Source of the DNA: Caulobacter sp. NIBR2454
GTDB lineage: Bacteria; Pseudomonadota; Alphaproteobacteria; Caulobacterales; Caulobacteraceae
DNA length: 64,000 nucleotides
Assembly: GCF_027474405.1 (NCBI RefSeq)
Contig: NZ_CP114871.1
Location: 1,435,001 to 1,499,000 of the forward strand
Reading direction: 5' to 3'
In this document: piece by piece, positions 24,452-35,338 of the stretch
Numbering within the stretch: the first letter of the stretch is position 1
Layout of the letters: every line of letters begins with the position of its first letter
Notes under the pieces: model-generated
The model's database searches: none
Told to the model about the DNA's origin: nothing
The model's input: the letters and a program-made list of their open reading frames with translations, nothing else
Position numbers and translations under genes: made by a program

Positions 24452-24826
24452 ATGAAGACGCTCATGCTCATCGCCATCGCGGCGCTTGCCGCAGCTCCCG
24501 CCGCGGCCCAGACCTTCGAGGCGGAGGCCGCGCGCCTGGACGCCTTGCGTCTTGAGCAAGACATCGCCCGGCAGCAGTTGCTTGCCACGGAGCGCCAGGC
24601 GCTAGCCGCCGAGAACCGCGCCCGCACGGCCCAGGCGTTGCAATCGTTGCAGTTCGGCCGCTCGACCGCGGCGATCCCGGCGCCCAGCTATGGCCCGCCG
24701 GTCATCCCCGCGCCCTTGGACGCCCAGATGGCCAACGACGCCGAGCGCTTGCGCCAGCTGCAGGACCGCAGCTTGGCCGAGGGAAACGCTCGAATCCGCG
24801 CGATCAAGCCCGCCAGCCCGCAATAG
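24452..24826 (+). CDS. Small exported coiled-coil protein
   Basis: A 124-residue frame with signal peptide MKTLMLIAIAALAAAPAAAQ. The mature protein is an Ala/Arg/Gln/Glu-rich helix (EAEAARLDALRLEQDIARQQ, AENRARTAQALQSLQ), a Pro-rich break (IPAPSYGPPVIPAP) and another helix. It has no known domain. It lies 56 bp after the TPR gene on the same strand and may act with it in the periplasm. Confidence 0.7.
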   Translation: MKTLMLIAIAALAAAPAAAQTFEAEAARLDALRLEQDIARQQLLATERQALAAENRARTAQALQSLQFGRSTAAIPAPSYGPPVIPAPLDAQMANDAERLRQLQDRSLAEGNARIRAIKPASPQ

Positions 24827-24880
24827 GGAGCGGTATCGCTTCACCCGCGTTGTTCCGCTGAAGCTGAGCGGAGGGATGAC

Positions 24881-25720
24881 ATGCGTTGGGGTGGCGGTCG
24901 CACGGGCGGCAATATTGAAGATCGGCGCGGTCTCGGCCCCGTGGGCGTGGCGGGCGGCGGCATAGGCGCCGCGCTTCTGGCCCTGGCCGGCTACTTCTTC
25001 TTTGGCATCGATCCCAGCACCACCATGAACGCCGCCAACCAGCTCGCGCCCCAGGCGCAGCAGGAGGGCGAGCACGGGACGCCGCAGGACGAGGCTGGAC
25101 GCTTCGTCGATGTGGTGGAGACGTCGGCCCAAGATGTCTGGACCCCGTTGTTCGCCGCGCGTGGCGAGAAATACACCCCGCCCGAGAGCATCGTTCTCTA
25201 TGAACAGAATACCTCGACCGGCTGCGGCTTGGGGCAGTCGGCCATGGGTCCGTTCTATTGTCCGCGCGACCAGCGGGTCTATCTAGACCTGTCCTTCTGG
25301 CAGGAGCTGGAAACCCAGTTCGGCGCCAAGGGCGAATTCGCGCGCGCCTATGTCATCGCCCACGAGATCGGCCACCACATCCAGAACCTGACGGGCCAGA
25401 TGGAGCGGGCCGGCGGCAAGGGCGCGGAAAGCGGCTCGGTGCGACTGGAGCTTCAGGCCGACTGCTATGCAGGCGTCTGGGCGGCGCGTGCGCCTGAGAC
25501 GTCGGGCGGGGCCATCGGCATCGACCCGGCGGACATTCAGAGCGGCCTTTCGGCGGCGTCCGCCGTCGGCGACGACACCATCCAGAAGCGCACCCAGGGC
25601 CAGGTCGTGCCGGACGCCTTCACCCATGGCTCGGCGGAGCAGCGCATGCGCTGGTTCCAGCGTGGCTATGAGCGCGGCGATCCGGCGGCGTGCGACACGT
25701 TCAGCGCCGCACGCCTCTAG
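24881..25720 (+). CDS. Neutral zinc metallopeptidase, YpfJ family
   Basis: The 279-residue protein has the family start MRWGGGRTGGNIEDRRG and one transmembrane helix (GIGAALLALAGYFFFGID, residues 27-44), then a periplasmic metallopeptidase domain. H161-E-I-G-H165 in IAHEIGHHIQNL supplies zinc ligands and catalytic Glu. A third ligand is likely the Glu of RLELQADCYAGVWA. YNTSTGCGLGQSAMGPFYCP-like residues form the conserved upstream region, with GPFYCPRDQRVYLDLSFW visible. The C-terminus GSAEQRMRWFQRGYERGD is a family marker. The substrate is not known for this family. Confidence 0.93.
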   Translation: MRWGGGRTGGNIEDRRGLGPVGVAGGGIGAALLALAGYFFFGIDPSTTMNAANQLAPQAQQEGEHGTPQDEAGRFVDVVETSAQDVWTPLFAARGEKYTPPESIVLYEQNTSTGCGLGQSAMGPFYCPRDQRVYLDLSFWQELETQFGAKGEFARAYVIAHEIGHHIQNLTGQMERAGGKGAESGSVRLELQADCYAGVWAARAPETSGGAIGIDPADIQSGLSAASAVGDDTIQKRTQGQVVPDAFTHGSAEQRMRWFQRGYERGDPAACDTFSAARL

Positions 25721-25729
25721 ACCGATGGT

Positions 25730-28129
25730 TTAGACCCCGCCGAACGAGCGGGTGAAGCGGATGCCAATCCGCCGCGGGGCGAGAATGCCCGTACCGAAGC
25801 TGCGGCTATAGACAGGCCCGCCGTCGGCGTTCTCTACCACCTGCGCCGAAAGCGGGGTGGAGCGGGCGCTGACCTCGGCGAACTCGTTGAACAGGTTGGT
25901 GGCGTAGAGCGAGGCGCTCCATTGCTCGCCCTGCAACGTCACCTGCGCATTGTGGAGATCATAGGAGGGCAGGGTGATCCCGCCGCCCTTGCCGCCGGTT
26001 CGCGTCAGCACATTGCCCGCCGCCGTCACGCCGTAACCGAACTCCAGGTCCCAGCCATTCGATAGCGGCTGGGTATAGCTGGCGAACAGGCTGCCCTGAT
26101 GCTTGGGCGAACCCGGCAGGCGGTCGCCATCCTCCCCGTCCTCGTACGCGATCGTCGAGTTGAAGCCCGGCGGCACGATGTAGGAGATCAGGTTCGGTGT
26201 GGTCTCGGTGAACTTGGCGTCGGCGTAGGAATAGGCGCCGCGCAGACGGAAGCGCTCGGTGGCCAGCCAGTTGAAGTTGACCTCGAAGCCCTTGGTCTCC
26301 GCCTTGCCGCCATTGCGGGTGATCGGCTGCTGGCCGTTCACCGTGGCGGCGTTCACCTGGGGATCCTTATACTCGATGTAGTAGAGCGCGCCGTTGAAGG
26401 TCAGCCGCTTGTCCAGCCACTGGCTGTGCAGACCCAGCTCAAAGTTGGTGGTCTGGTCGGGACCGAACTGCGCCTCGTTGGGCAGGGCGCAGACGATCTG
26501 GCTGGTCGGCAGCGGGGTCGGGCAGGCGGCGACGCCGTTGGGGCCGCCGATCCGGTTGCCTTCGCTATAGGTGAAATAGACCTTCAGGTCGTCGCTGAGA
26601 TCGTAGGAGGTGTTGGCCTTGAACAGCCAGCCCTTGTTCTCCTGACCGTCCGGCTCCCAATCCAGGACGATGGAGTCCGGGCCGCGACCATCGAACACCG
26701 TGTAGTACAGCGGCAGATCGATAGCGGTCTCGAAATCCAGTTCGTAGCGGTAGTAGCGCGCGCCGCCCGTGACCTGCCATTTCGGGGTGATCTGGTAGGA
26801 CAGCTCGCCATAGCCCGCCGTCTCGGTCTGCACGCTGCGGCTTAGCGAGTAGTACTCCAGCGAGTCCGGGCGAGAGCCGCCGTTGAACACGTCGTAGCCG
26901 GGGGTGAACTCCTTGCTGAAGCCCTTGGTCTTGAAGCGGTTATAGAAGCCGCCGAGAATCCAGCTCAGCGGGCTGTCGTACTTGGAGACCAGCCGTACTT
27001 CCTGGTTGAATGTCTCTTCGCGGTCCTCCTCGCGCGTGAAGGCGCTAAAGCCTGGGAACGCCTCGTACGAGTATTCCAGCCCGATCAGCAGGTCGGTCTG
27101 GTCGCGCTGGCCGCCCGATTTGAAGATGGCCTGGCCCGTGGCCGAGGTCAGTTCGGCAAAGCCCAGGTCGGCGGTGATCTCCAGCGCCAGCATCTCGTTG
27201 CGGATGCGGTTCGGCTCAAGCACCCGCGAGGCGGATTCATACTTGCCGAAGGTGTAGGGCATGTTGTCCAGGCGGCGGCTGCTGACCTGGCGGCCGCCCA
27301 CCTGCTGGTCCTGGTAGTAGTAGGTCAGGTTGACGTCGAGCGCTTCGATCGGCGCCCAGCGCAGACCCAGCCGCCCCGACAGCGCCTTTTCGGTATTGGT
27401 GTCCTTGCGTCGGCTGACATTGGCGTCGGTCAGATCGTTGGGATCGGACACCCCGACGCGGTTGACCACGAAGGGTTGGTCGATGAAGCCCCGGTCGTCC
27501 ATCCAGTCCACGGACCCGCGGATCGCGAACTTGTCGCCGACCGGGATGTTGAAGGTCGTGCCCACGTCGATGTTGGACTTCGAGCCCGACGAATAGCCAT
27601 AGGCGTCGCCGCGAACCGACATGCCGGTCTCGCCGAACTTCGGCCGCGTTGGGATGTAGCGGATCGCGCCGCCCAGGGTGCCGGCGCCGTATAGCGTGCC
27701 CTGCGGGCCAAGCAGCACCTCGACCCGCTCCATGTCATTGAGCTTCAGGTCGATGAAGAGAGGGATTTCACCCACATAGGTGGCGACAGTGCCATTGCCG
27801 CTGTTGTTGCCGTCACCGAAGCTGGTCGGGGCGGCGTTCAGCCCGCGCACCACGATCGGATTTCCCTGGCGCGGACCCGCGTCGATGGTGAACACGCCGG
27901 GCACGAAGCGCAGGGCCTCGGTCAGGTCGCTGAAGCCCTGTTGTTCGATCTCGGCGCCGCCGATGGCGGTGATGTTGATCGGCGAATCCTGGACCGTCGC
28001 GCTGCGGCGCGTGCCGGTGACGATCAATTCCTCCACCTCCTGAGCCTGGGCGCCGAAAGAGGCGAGGGCGGGCAACAGGCTGATGGATGCAAGAAGGCCG
28101 GCGCGCGTGGCGCCTTTACGGTAATTCAT
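25730..28129 (-). CDS. TonB-dependent receptor (799 aa)
   Basis: The start at 28129 follows AAAAGGGGAAGTTCGA; a longer frame to 28438 runs through the divergent promoter and is rejected. The signal peptide ends near ASFGAQAQEVEEL, then LIVTGTRRSATVQDSPINIT, plug signature (ALRFVPGVFTID, IVVRGLNAAPTSF, MERVEVLLGPQGTLYGAGTL) and a barrel ending RRIGIRFTRSFGGV. The barrel contains the usual LYATNLFNEFAEVS segment before the last strands. The QDSPINITAI/GPQGTLYG plug group takes up varied siderophores, sugars or other nutrients, and no neighbour betrays the ligand. It converges with the YpfJ gene. Confidence 0.93.
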   Translation of the reverse strand: MNYRKGATRAGLLASISLLPALASFGAQAQEVEELIVTGTRRSATVQDSPINITAIGGAEIEQQGFSDLTEALRFVPGVFTIDAGPRQGNPIVVRGLNAAPTSFGDGNNSGNGTVATYVGEIPLFIDLKLNDMERVEVLLGPQGTLYGAGTLGGAIRYIPTRPKFGETGMSVRGDAYGYSSGSKSNIDVGTTFNIPVGDKFAIRGSVDWMDDRGFIDQPFVVNRVGVSDPNDLTDANVSRRKDTNTEKALSGRLGLRWAPIEALDVNLTYYYQDQQVGGRQVSSRRLDNMPYTFGKYESASRVLEPNRIRNEMLALEITADLGFAELTSATGQAIFKSGGQRDQTDLLIGLEYSYEAFPGFSAFTREEDREETFNQEVRLVSKYDSPLSWILGGFYNRFKTKGFSKEFTPGYDVFNGGSRPDSLEYYSLSRSVQTETAGYGELSYQITPKWQVTGGARYYRYELDFETAIDLPLYYTVFDGRGPDSIVLDWEPDGQENKGWLFKANTSYDLSDDLKVYFTYSEGNRIGGPNGVAACPTPLPTSQIVCALPNEAQFGPDQTTNFELGLHSQWLDKRLTFNGALYYIEYKDPQVNAATVNGQQPITRNGGKAETKGFEVNFNWLATERFRLRGAYSYADAKFTETTPNLISYIVPPGFNSTIAYEDGEDGDRLPGSPKHQGSLFASYTQPLSNGWDLEFGYGVTAAGNVLTRTGGKGGGITLPSYDLHNAQVTLQGEQWSASLYATNLFNEFAEVSARSTPLSAQVVENADGGPVYSRSFGTGILAPRRIGIRFTRSFGGV

Positions 28130-28292
28130 TCGAACTTCCCCTTTTCGCTCAAACTTGAGCGTTGGGGGAACGGTGTGATGCGTCGATGCGCAGGCCCACG
28201 GTTTCCTCACGCAACCGTCACGAAACCTGTCGACGAGACCCCCGGGCGCCCGCATTTTGTGCGTTTCGCTGAACAGACAGGCGCCAACCCTC

Positions 28293-29864
28293 GTGATCGC
28301 TATCGTCGCCGATACTACCCTTGATCGCGCCGAACATCTTTTGGCCCAAGGCGCGGCGCGCGAGGCGCATGCCCTGTGCCTGGACGCCCTTCGTCGCGAT
28401 CCCGGCGTCGCCCAGGCCTGGTTTCTGCTCGGGATCATCGCCGCCGAGCACGGAAATCACGGCAAGGCTGCGGAATTGCTGGAAAAAGCGACGGCGCTAG
28501 CTCCAGCGATGGCGCGCGCCCATGCCCATCTGGGTCGCACGCTCGTCGCCCTGAATCGCCAGGATCTGGCGCGACAAGCGGCCGACCGGGCGGCTTCCCT
28601 CAGTCCCGGCGACGCCCTGACGCTGGACACTATCGGGGTAGTCTATAGCCGGACCGGCTTTCATGACCGCGCCATCGGCTTCTTCGAGCGGGCCTTCACA
28701 CTGCAGCCGTCCAACGCCTCGTTCGCCTACAATCTCGCCTCCGCCCGCCAGTTCATCGGCGATTTCGCAGGGGCCGAGACGGCCTACGCCGCGGCGCTCG
28801 ACCTGGACCCCGGCTACTACAAAGCCTGGTCTTCGCGCGTCGTCCTGACCAAGCAGACGCTGGAGCGGAACTTCGCCGCCCAGCTTGAGGCCTTGTTCGA
28901 TCCTAGCGCCAACGATCCCGACCCGGCCCTGCACGTGGGCCACGCTCTGGCCAAAACGTACGAGGACCTGGGCGATCACCCCACGTCCCTATCCTGGCTG
29001 AACCGGGCCAAGGCCGCCAAGCGACGGCAACTGGCCTACGACGGCGCAGACGACGTGGCGATCTTCGCCGCCGCGGCGCGAACGGCGGGAAAGGGGGAGG
29101 GCGATCCCTCGAACGAGCCGATCTTCGTGGTGGGGCTGCCACGCACCGGCACGACGCTGGTCGATCGCATATTGTCCAGCCATCCGGAGGTAACCTCGGC
29201 CGGAGAGCTTTCCAACTTCGCCCTGATCGCCAAGCGGATGACCGGAACGCCGTCCAACCGCGTGCTGGACGCCGAAACCCTGAAGGCGGCGACCTCCCTC
29301 GATATGGCCGCTCTTGGCCGCGCCTATATCGACAGCACCCGCCCGCTGACGACGCCTGGCGGCCGCTTTGTCGACAAGATGCCGCTGAACGCCATCTATG
29401 CGGGGCTGATCCACCGGGCCTTGCCCAATGCGCGTATCGTCTGCCTGCGCCGCGATCCCATGGACAGCGTGCTGAGCAACTATCGCCAGCTCTTCGCCAC
29501 GGGGTTCTCCTACTACAATTACGCCTACGATCTGGCGGACACGGCGCGCTACTACGTTCAGTTCGACCGGCTCGTCGCGCATTGGCGACATACCCTGCCA
29601 ACCGATCGCTTCACCGAGGTCGCTTATGAGGACCTGATCGCCGACCAGGAGGGCGAGACCCGCCGTCTGCTGTCCTTCTGCGGCCTCAACTGGGACGAGC
29701 GGTGCCTGGCTTTCCACGAGAATCCCAACCCCGTGGCGACCGCCAGCTCGGTACAGGTCCGCAGCCCCCTGCATTCCGGCAGCATCGGGCGTTGGAAGCG
29801 CTATGGGGACGCCGTCGAGCCGGCCCTGGCGGTGCTGCGCGGCGCCGGAATTGCGCCGCAATAG
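28293..29864 (+). CDS. TPR-sulfotransferase
   Basis: The start was placed at GTG 28293 (523 residues); TTG at 28257 is an alternative and no ribosome site is convincing for either. Residues 5-250 contain about six TPR units (AWFLLGIIAAEHGNHGKAAE, AHAHLGRTLVALNRQDLARQ, LTLDTIGVVYSRTGFHDRAI). From about 276 a PAPS-dependent sulfotransferase domain begins: the 5'-phosphosulfate loop PIFVVGLPRTGTTLVDRILS and the 3'-phosphate motif CLRRDPMDSVLSNYRQLF near 386. Fusions like this sulfate proteins or glycans in bacteria and resemble tyrosylprotein sulfotransferases. It lacks a signal peptide, so it acts in the cytoplasm. No sulfate-activation genes are nearby. Confidence 0.86.
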   Translation: MIAIVADTTLDRAEHLLAQGAAREAHALCLDALRRDPGVAQAWFLLGIIAAEHGNHGKAAELLEKATALAPAMARAHAHLGRTLVALNRQDLARQAADRAASLSPGDALTLDTIGVVYSRTGFHDRAIGFFERAFTLQPSNASFAYNLASARQFIGDFAGAETAYAAALDLDPGYYKAWSSRVVLTKQTLERNFAAQLEALFDPSANDPDPALHVGHALAKTYEDLGDHPTSLSWLNRAKAAKRRQLAYDGADDVAIFAAAARTAGKGEGDPSNEPIFVVGLPRTGTTLVDRILSSHPEVTSAGELSNFALIAKRMTGTPSNRVLDAETLKAATSLDMAALGRAYIDSTRPLTTPGGRFVDKMPLNAIYAGLIHRALPNARIVCLRRDPMDSVLSNYRQLFATGFSYYNYAYDLADTARYYVQFDRLVAHWRHTLPTDRFTEVAYEDLIADQEGETRRLLSFCGLNWDERCLAFHENPNPVATASSVQVRSPLHSGSIGRWKRYGDAVEPALAVLRGAGIAPQ

Positions 29865-29881
29865 GACGGGAACTTGCGGCC

Positions 29882-30349
29882 ATGCCGCCCCGTTCGACGC
29901 TCATGCGCAAAGCTGTTCTTTTGACCGTCCTGGCCCTGACGACCGCCTCGCCGATGCTGGCGGTCGCTCAGCCCTATGACCACCACCGCGCCGAGCAGGA
30001 CCGTCGGCGCGATGAAGCGCGCCGACGTGACGAGGACCTTGGGCGACGCCTGCGGGACATCGATCGCCAGCGCGACGACGCTGAACGCCAATTGGCTGAC
30101 GCCCGGCGCCAGCGCGACGAGGAAGTCCGGCGCGCGCAGGAAGACTACGGCCGCAGACGTTCCGATATCGCCCGGAACAACCCGAACGACCGGCGCAACG
30201 AGCTGCGCCGCGCCGACGAGGATCGTCTGCGCCGTATGGCCGACATCAATCGCAACTACGATGACCGCGTCCGCGACCATCGCAACCGGCTGCGCGACAT
30301 TGAACGCCAGGCGGCCGACGCTCGCCGTGACCGCGAGCGTCGCTGGTAG
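29882..30349 (+). CDS. Exported Arg/Asp-rich coiled-coil protein
   Basis: From ATG 29882 the frame encodes 155 residues with a signal peptide (RKAVLLTVLALTTASPMLAVA) and a mature part that is almost only R, D, E, Q and A. It consists of heptad-like repeats such as DEDLGRRLRDIDRQRDD, ARRQRDEEVRRAQEDY and NRNYDDRVRDHRNRLRDIER. It is predicted to form one long charged coiled coil in the periplasm. Start 29903 is also possible. No family is recognised. It lies 17 bp after the sulfotransferase and may be cotranscribed. Confidence 0.65.
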   Translation: MPPRSTLMRKAVLLTVLALTTASPMLAVAQPYDHHRAEQDRRRDEARRRDEDLGRRLRDIDRQRDDAERQLADARRQRDEEVRRAQEDYGRRRSDIARNNPNDRRNELRRADEDRLRRMADINRNYDDRVRDHRNRLRDIERQAADARRDRERRW

Positions 30350-30352
30350 AGC

Positions 30353-30874
30353 CTATTTCTTCGGCATGTGAGCGATCACCTGCACCTCTACGATGCCGGT
30401 GGGCGCCAGAAGGCCGGTCGTCCCCACCGCCGTCCAGGCGGGGGCGGGCGCGCTGCTCAAGCTGCGGCGGACTTCCGTCATGACGCGAATCTGATCCATC
30501 GGCTTGCCGGTGAAGTTAGGGCTGTCCCAGACGTGGAAGCTGTTCACCATCACCACGTCGTCCCAGCTGGCGCCGGCAGCCTTCAGCGTGGCCTCCAGTT
30601 GCTTGTAGGTGCGCAGGGTCTGAGCCTTGAACGCGGCTTCGTCGTTACCTTCATCCTTGCGTCGCGCAACGATGCCGCCGGAGACATAGAGCGTGTCGCC
30701 AACCCGCCGTGCGGCGGCGTAGCCGACCTCATCGTACTCGCGTTGATACATCGCGTTCGGAATAATCGCCTCGCCGCCCGGGGCGGGGATTTTCACGGGA
30801 TACTGGGGAGCGGTTTGAGCGGCGGCGGGGACGGCGGCCAGCAGACCGGCGGCGAGGGCGAGGGCACGAAGCAT
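30353..30874 (-). CDS. Exported RidA-family protein
   Basis: The 173-residue protein has a signal peptide (MLRALALAAGLLAAVPAAAQ), unusual for the RidA/YjgF family, which is normally cytoplasmic. The fold is clear from YAAARRVGDTLYVSGGIVAR, the helix AFKAQTLRTYKQLEATLKAA, DDVVMVNSFHVWD and the end GLLAPTGIVEVQVIAHMPK. Enamine-deaminating RidA proteins have a conserved Arg in the penultimate strand; here the corresponding region reads TAVGTTGLLAPTG without an obvious Arg, so deaminase activity is doubtful. It converges with the coiled-coil gene, 3 bp apart. Confidence 0.88.
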   Translation of the reverse strand: MLRALALAAGLLAAVPAAAQTAPQYPVKIPAPGGEAIIPNAMYQREYDEVGYAAARRVGDTLYVSGGIVARRKDEGNDEAAFKAQTLRTYKQLEATLKAAGASWDDVVMVNSFHVWDSPNFTGKPMDQIRVMTEVRRSLSSAPAPAWTAVGTTGLLAPTGIVEVQVIAHMPKK

Positions 30875-31003
30875 TGAACGGTGTTCCTTGAAAGCTTGGC
30901 CGCTCGTGCCGCGTTCCGTTAGAGCTTACAAGTTAAATTCCGGCAATCTGTCGAAGCTCACTCGAGCGGTTCCACCTCGCCTCTCCTTGAGCTAAACTCC
31001 TCT

Positions 31004-33018
<2,015 letters not shown>

Positions 33019-33465
33019 TCACAGGCAGCGCGACGCGTAGGTCGTCTGAAGATGCAGGAGCCGCTGTTCGCGTGGGCGAATGGCGGCTTCGGTGTTCTGA
33101 CCATCCTGGTGGGTCGCGATCATGGTCGTGTCACGCGACGCCTTACTGGCGGCGTTGAGCGCGGTTGTCGCCCCGTTGATCGCGGCGGGATTGGCCCCCA
33201 CGAGCGCTGTGCTGGCGATGATCGCCGTGGAAGCCGACAGCGCCTTTTGCCGGGCGACCATGGCTTCGCCGGAGGCCTCCAACCGCTTCATGCTGTCGTC
33301 GCGCATCTTTTTGATATCGGCCTCGATGCCCATGCCTTCGGACATCAATTCCTGGCAACTCGCCTTGGCGTCTGTGGGTCGCTGGACGAGATAGGTGACT
33401 TCCGCGGCGACCGGAGCCGATAGCGCCAGCCAGGCGATGGCTGATAGGGAGTGGCGGATAAGCAT
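33019..33465 (-). CDS. Small exported protein of unknown function (148 aa)
   Basis: The stop codon abuts the thiC stop (33018/33019). The start at 33465 gives a signal peptide (MLIRHSLSAIAWLALSAPVA) followed by a charged helix and an Ala-rich helical section (STAIIASTALVGANPAAING, ATTALNAASKASRD). Two cysteines, one near the beginning (ASCQELM) and one as the penultimate residue (SRCL), may form a disulfide. A longer frame up to 33807 is possible but passes over the likely promoter. No family is recognised. Confidence 0.65.
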   Translation of the reverse strand: MLIRHSLSAIAWLALSAPVAAEVTYLVQRPTDAKASCQELMSEGMGIEADIKKMRDDSMKRLEASGEAMVARQKALSASTAIIASTALVGANPAAINGATTALNAASKASRDTTMIATHQDGQNTEAAIRPREQRLLHLQTTYASRCL

Positions 33466-33679
33466 TCGAAGGTCTCGGCCAATGGCGGGCCAGACGATCA
33501 CTGTCTTGCGCGCGGGCAAAGCGGTCTGCGACTGAAGCGCCGCTGGCGGCGATGAACGCCGCATCCTGCCAAGCGGCGGTCCGCGAACGTCGATTGATCG
33601 GAAAACTTCAAAGAGCGTCACCAAAGCGAAGAAATGGCGCCATAGAAGGCTCCGACGAAAAGCCATGGAGACGGCGACA

Positions 33680-35338
33680 ATGACGAAATCCATCCGCCGT
33701 ATCGGCCTGTCAGCGGTCGCCGCCGTGGCCGTTCTCACCTGCGCGGGCGCCGGCCACGCGGCGGAGGAAAAGAAGCCTGCCCCCAAACTGGTGGTGACCA
33801 TCGTCATCGATCAGTTCGGCTCCGATCTCTTCAACCAGCACCGCGCTGATTTCACGGGCGGGCTGAAGGCGCTTTCGCAGGGGATGGTCTACGCCAACGG
33901 CTATCAGAGCCATGCGGTTACCGAGACCTGCCCTGGCCACTCCACCATCCTCACCGGCAAGCGACCGAACAAGACCGGCATCCCAGCCAACGACTGGGTC
34001 GATCGCGCCACCGGCAAGGAAGTCTATTGCCTGGCCGTGCTGGAGAACACGCTGGCCGACGGCGGTCCGGGCGAGAATGGCCGGGTTGGCGCAAGCGCCA
34101 TGCGGGTCTCCAACCTTGCCGACTGGCTGAAGATCTCTTCGCCGGGAAGCCGCTCCTTCGCCGTTTCGGGCAAGGATCGCGGCGCGATCAATCTGGCTGG
34201 CCAGAAGGGCGACGGGGCGTTCTGGTATGTCGACGGCTTCGGCTGGACGACCTTCGTCGAGCCTGGCCAGGACCCTGCCAAACGCCTGGCCCCCGTCGCG
34301 GCCCTGAACGAATCCCTTCGTGGCCGACCGAGGCCCGACTGGACCTACACCCATGACGTCTGCCGCAAGGCCGCGGCGGACTGGATGATCGAAGGCCGTT
34401 CATGGCCCTCGCGCCTGCCGCCGGAAAAGCCGGTGTTCGACACCTCTCCCGCCCTGGATGAACTGACTGTCGAGGCGGCCATTCGTCTGCTGGACGAACA
34501 GAAGCTCGGCGAGGGCCCGGCGACCGACATGCTCGGCGTCAGCTTGTCGGCCACTGACCGTATCGGCCACGTCTACGGCACACAGGGCCCGGAGATGTGC
34601 GAGCAGATGTACCGTCTGGACGCGGCTCTAGGCGCGCTGATCGAGCGGCTGAAGAAGGTCCCGGGCGGTGTGGTGGTCGCCGTGACCGCCGACCATGGCG
34701 GCTCGGATTTCCCGGAGCGTTCGCATGCCCGCGGCTTCGAAGAGGCTGGCCGGATCGATCTGACCTTCCTGCCGTCGATCAACGCCGAGGTCCGCCGCCG
34801 GCTGAACCTGGACTTCAATCCGCTCACCACGGGCAGCAGCGGCTTCATGATCGTGGACAAGACCGGCAAGGGTATGGCTGAGCCCCTGCGCGGCAAGGTC
34901 GCCGACGTCGCGGTCGAGCTCTTCCGCAAGAATCCGCTGGTCGCCGGCGCCTATCGCCTGGAGGAGGCGCTGGCCGCCCCCCCGCCGCCGATCGGGACCA
35001 GTCCGCAGGAATTCACCCTGTTGCAGCGCATGACGGTTGGCGCGGTGGCGAACCGTTCGGCTGACATCCTGCTGGCTTTCAAGCCGGGCATCACCGCCTT
35101 CCCGGCGCGCTACGGACGCAGCCTGGCGAGCCATGGTTCGCCCTGGGGCTATGATCGTCGCGTGCCGATCCTGTTCTGGTGGCCGGGCGTGGAGGGCCAG
35201 GAGCGCTTCTATCCGATCGAGACGATCGACATGGGGCCGACGCTGGCCAACCTCGTCGGCGCCAAGCCCCCGGCCGACATCGATGGCCGGTGCCTGGACA
35301 TGGGCGCGTTCGACGTACCGGCCTGTCCGAAACGCTAG
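33680..35338 (+). CDS. PhoK/PafA-type alkaline phosphatase
   Basis: The 552-residue protein has a signal peptide (GLSAVAAVAVLTCAGAGHAA) and the alkaline-phosphatase/nucleotide-pyrophosphatase fold. TIVIDQFGSDL holds the first metal Asp. The nucleophile Thr lies in the segment VTETCPGHSTILTGKRPN (T81-H87 region), with the following GIPANDW. Later metal ligands are in SATDRIGHVYG and VAVTADHGG, and the last His is in ASHGSPWGYDRRVP. It hydrolyses phosphomonoesters in the periplasm and is calcium- or zinc-dependent in relatives. ATG 33680 is preferred to 33665 because GGAG precedes it. No Pho box could be recognised upstream. It ends overlapping the convergent EamA gene. Confidence 0.92.
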   Translation: MTKSIRRIGLSAVAAVAVLTCAGAGHAAEEKKPAPKLVVTIVIDQFGSDLFNQHRADFTGGLKALSQGMVYANGYQSHAVTETCPGHSTILTGKRPNKTGIPANDWVDRATGKEVYCLAVLENTLADGGPGENGRVGASAMRVSNLADWLKISSPGSRSFAVSGKDRGAINLAGQKGDGAFWYVDGFGWTTFVEPGQDPAKRLAPVAALNESLRGRPRPDWTYTHDVCRKAAADWMIEGRSWPSRLPPEKPVFDTSPALDELTVEAAIRLLDEQKLGEGPATDMLGVSLSATDRIGHVYGTQGPEMCEQMYRLDAALGALIERLKKVPGGVVVAVTADHGGSDFPERSHARGFEEAGRIDLTFLPSINAEVRRRLNLDFNPLTTGSSGFMIVDKTGKGMAEPLRGKVADVAVELFRKNPLVAGAYRLEEALAAPPPPIGTSPQEFTLLQRMTVGAVANRSADILLAFKPGITAFPARYGRSLASHGSPWGYDRRVPILFWWPGVEGQERFYPIETIDMGPTLANLVGAKPPADIDGRCLDMGAFDVPACPKR

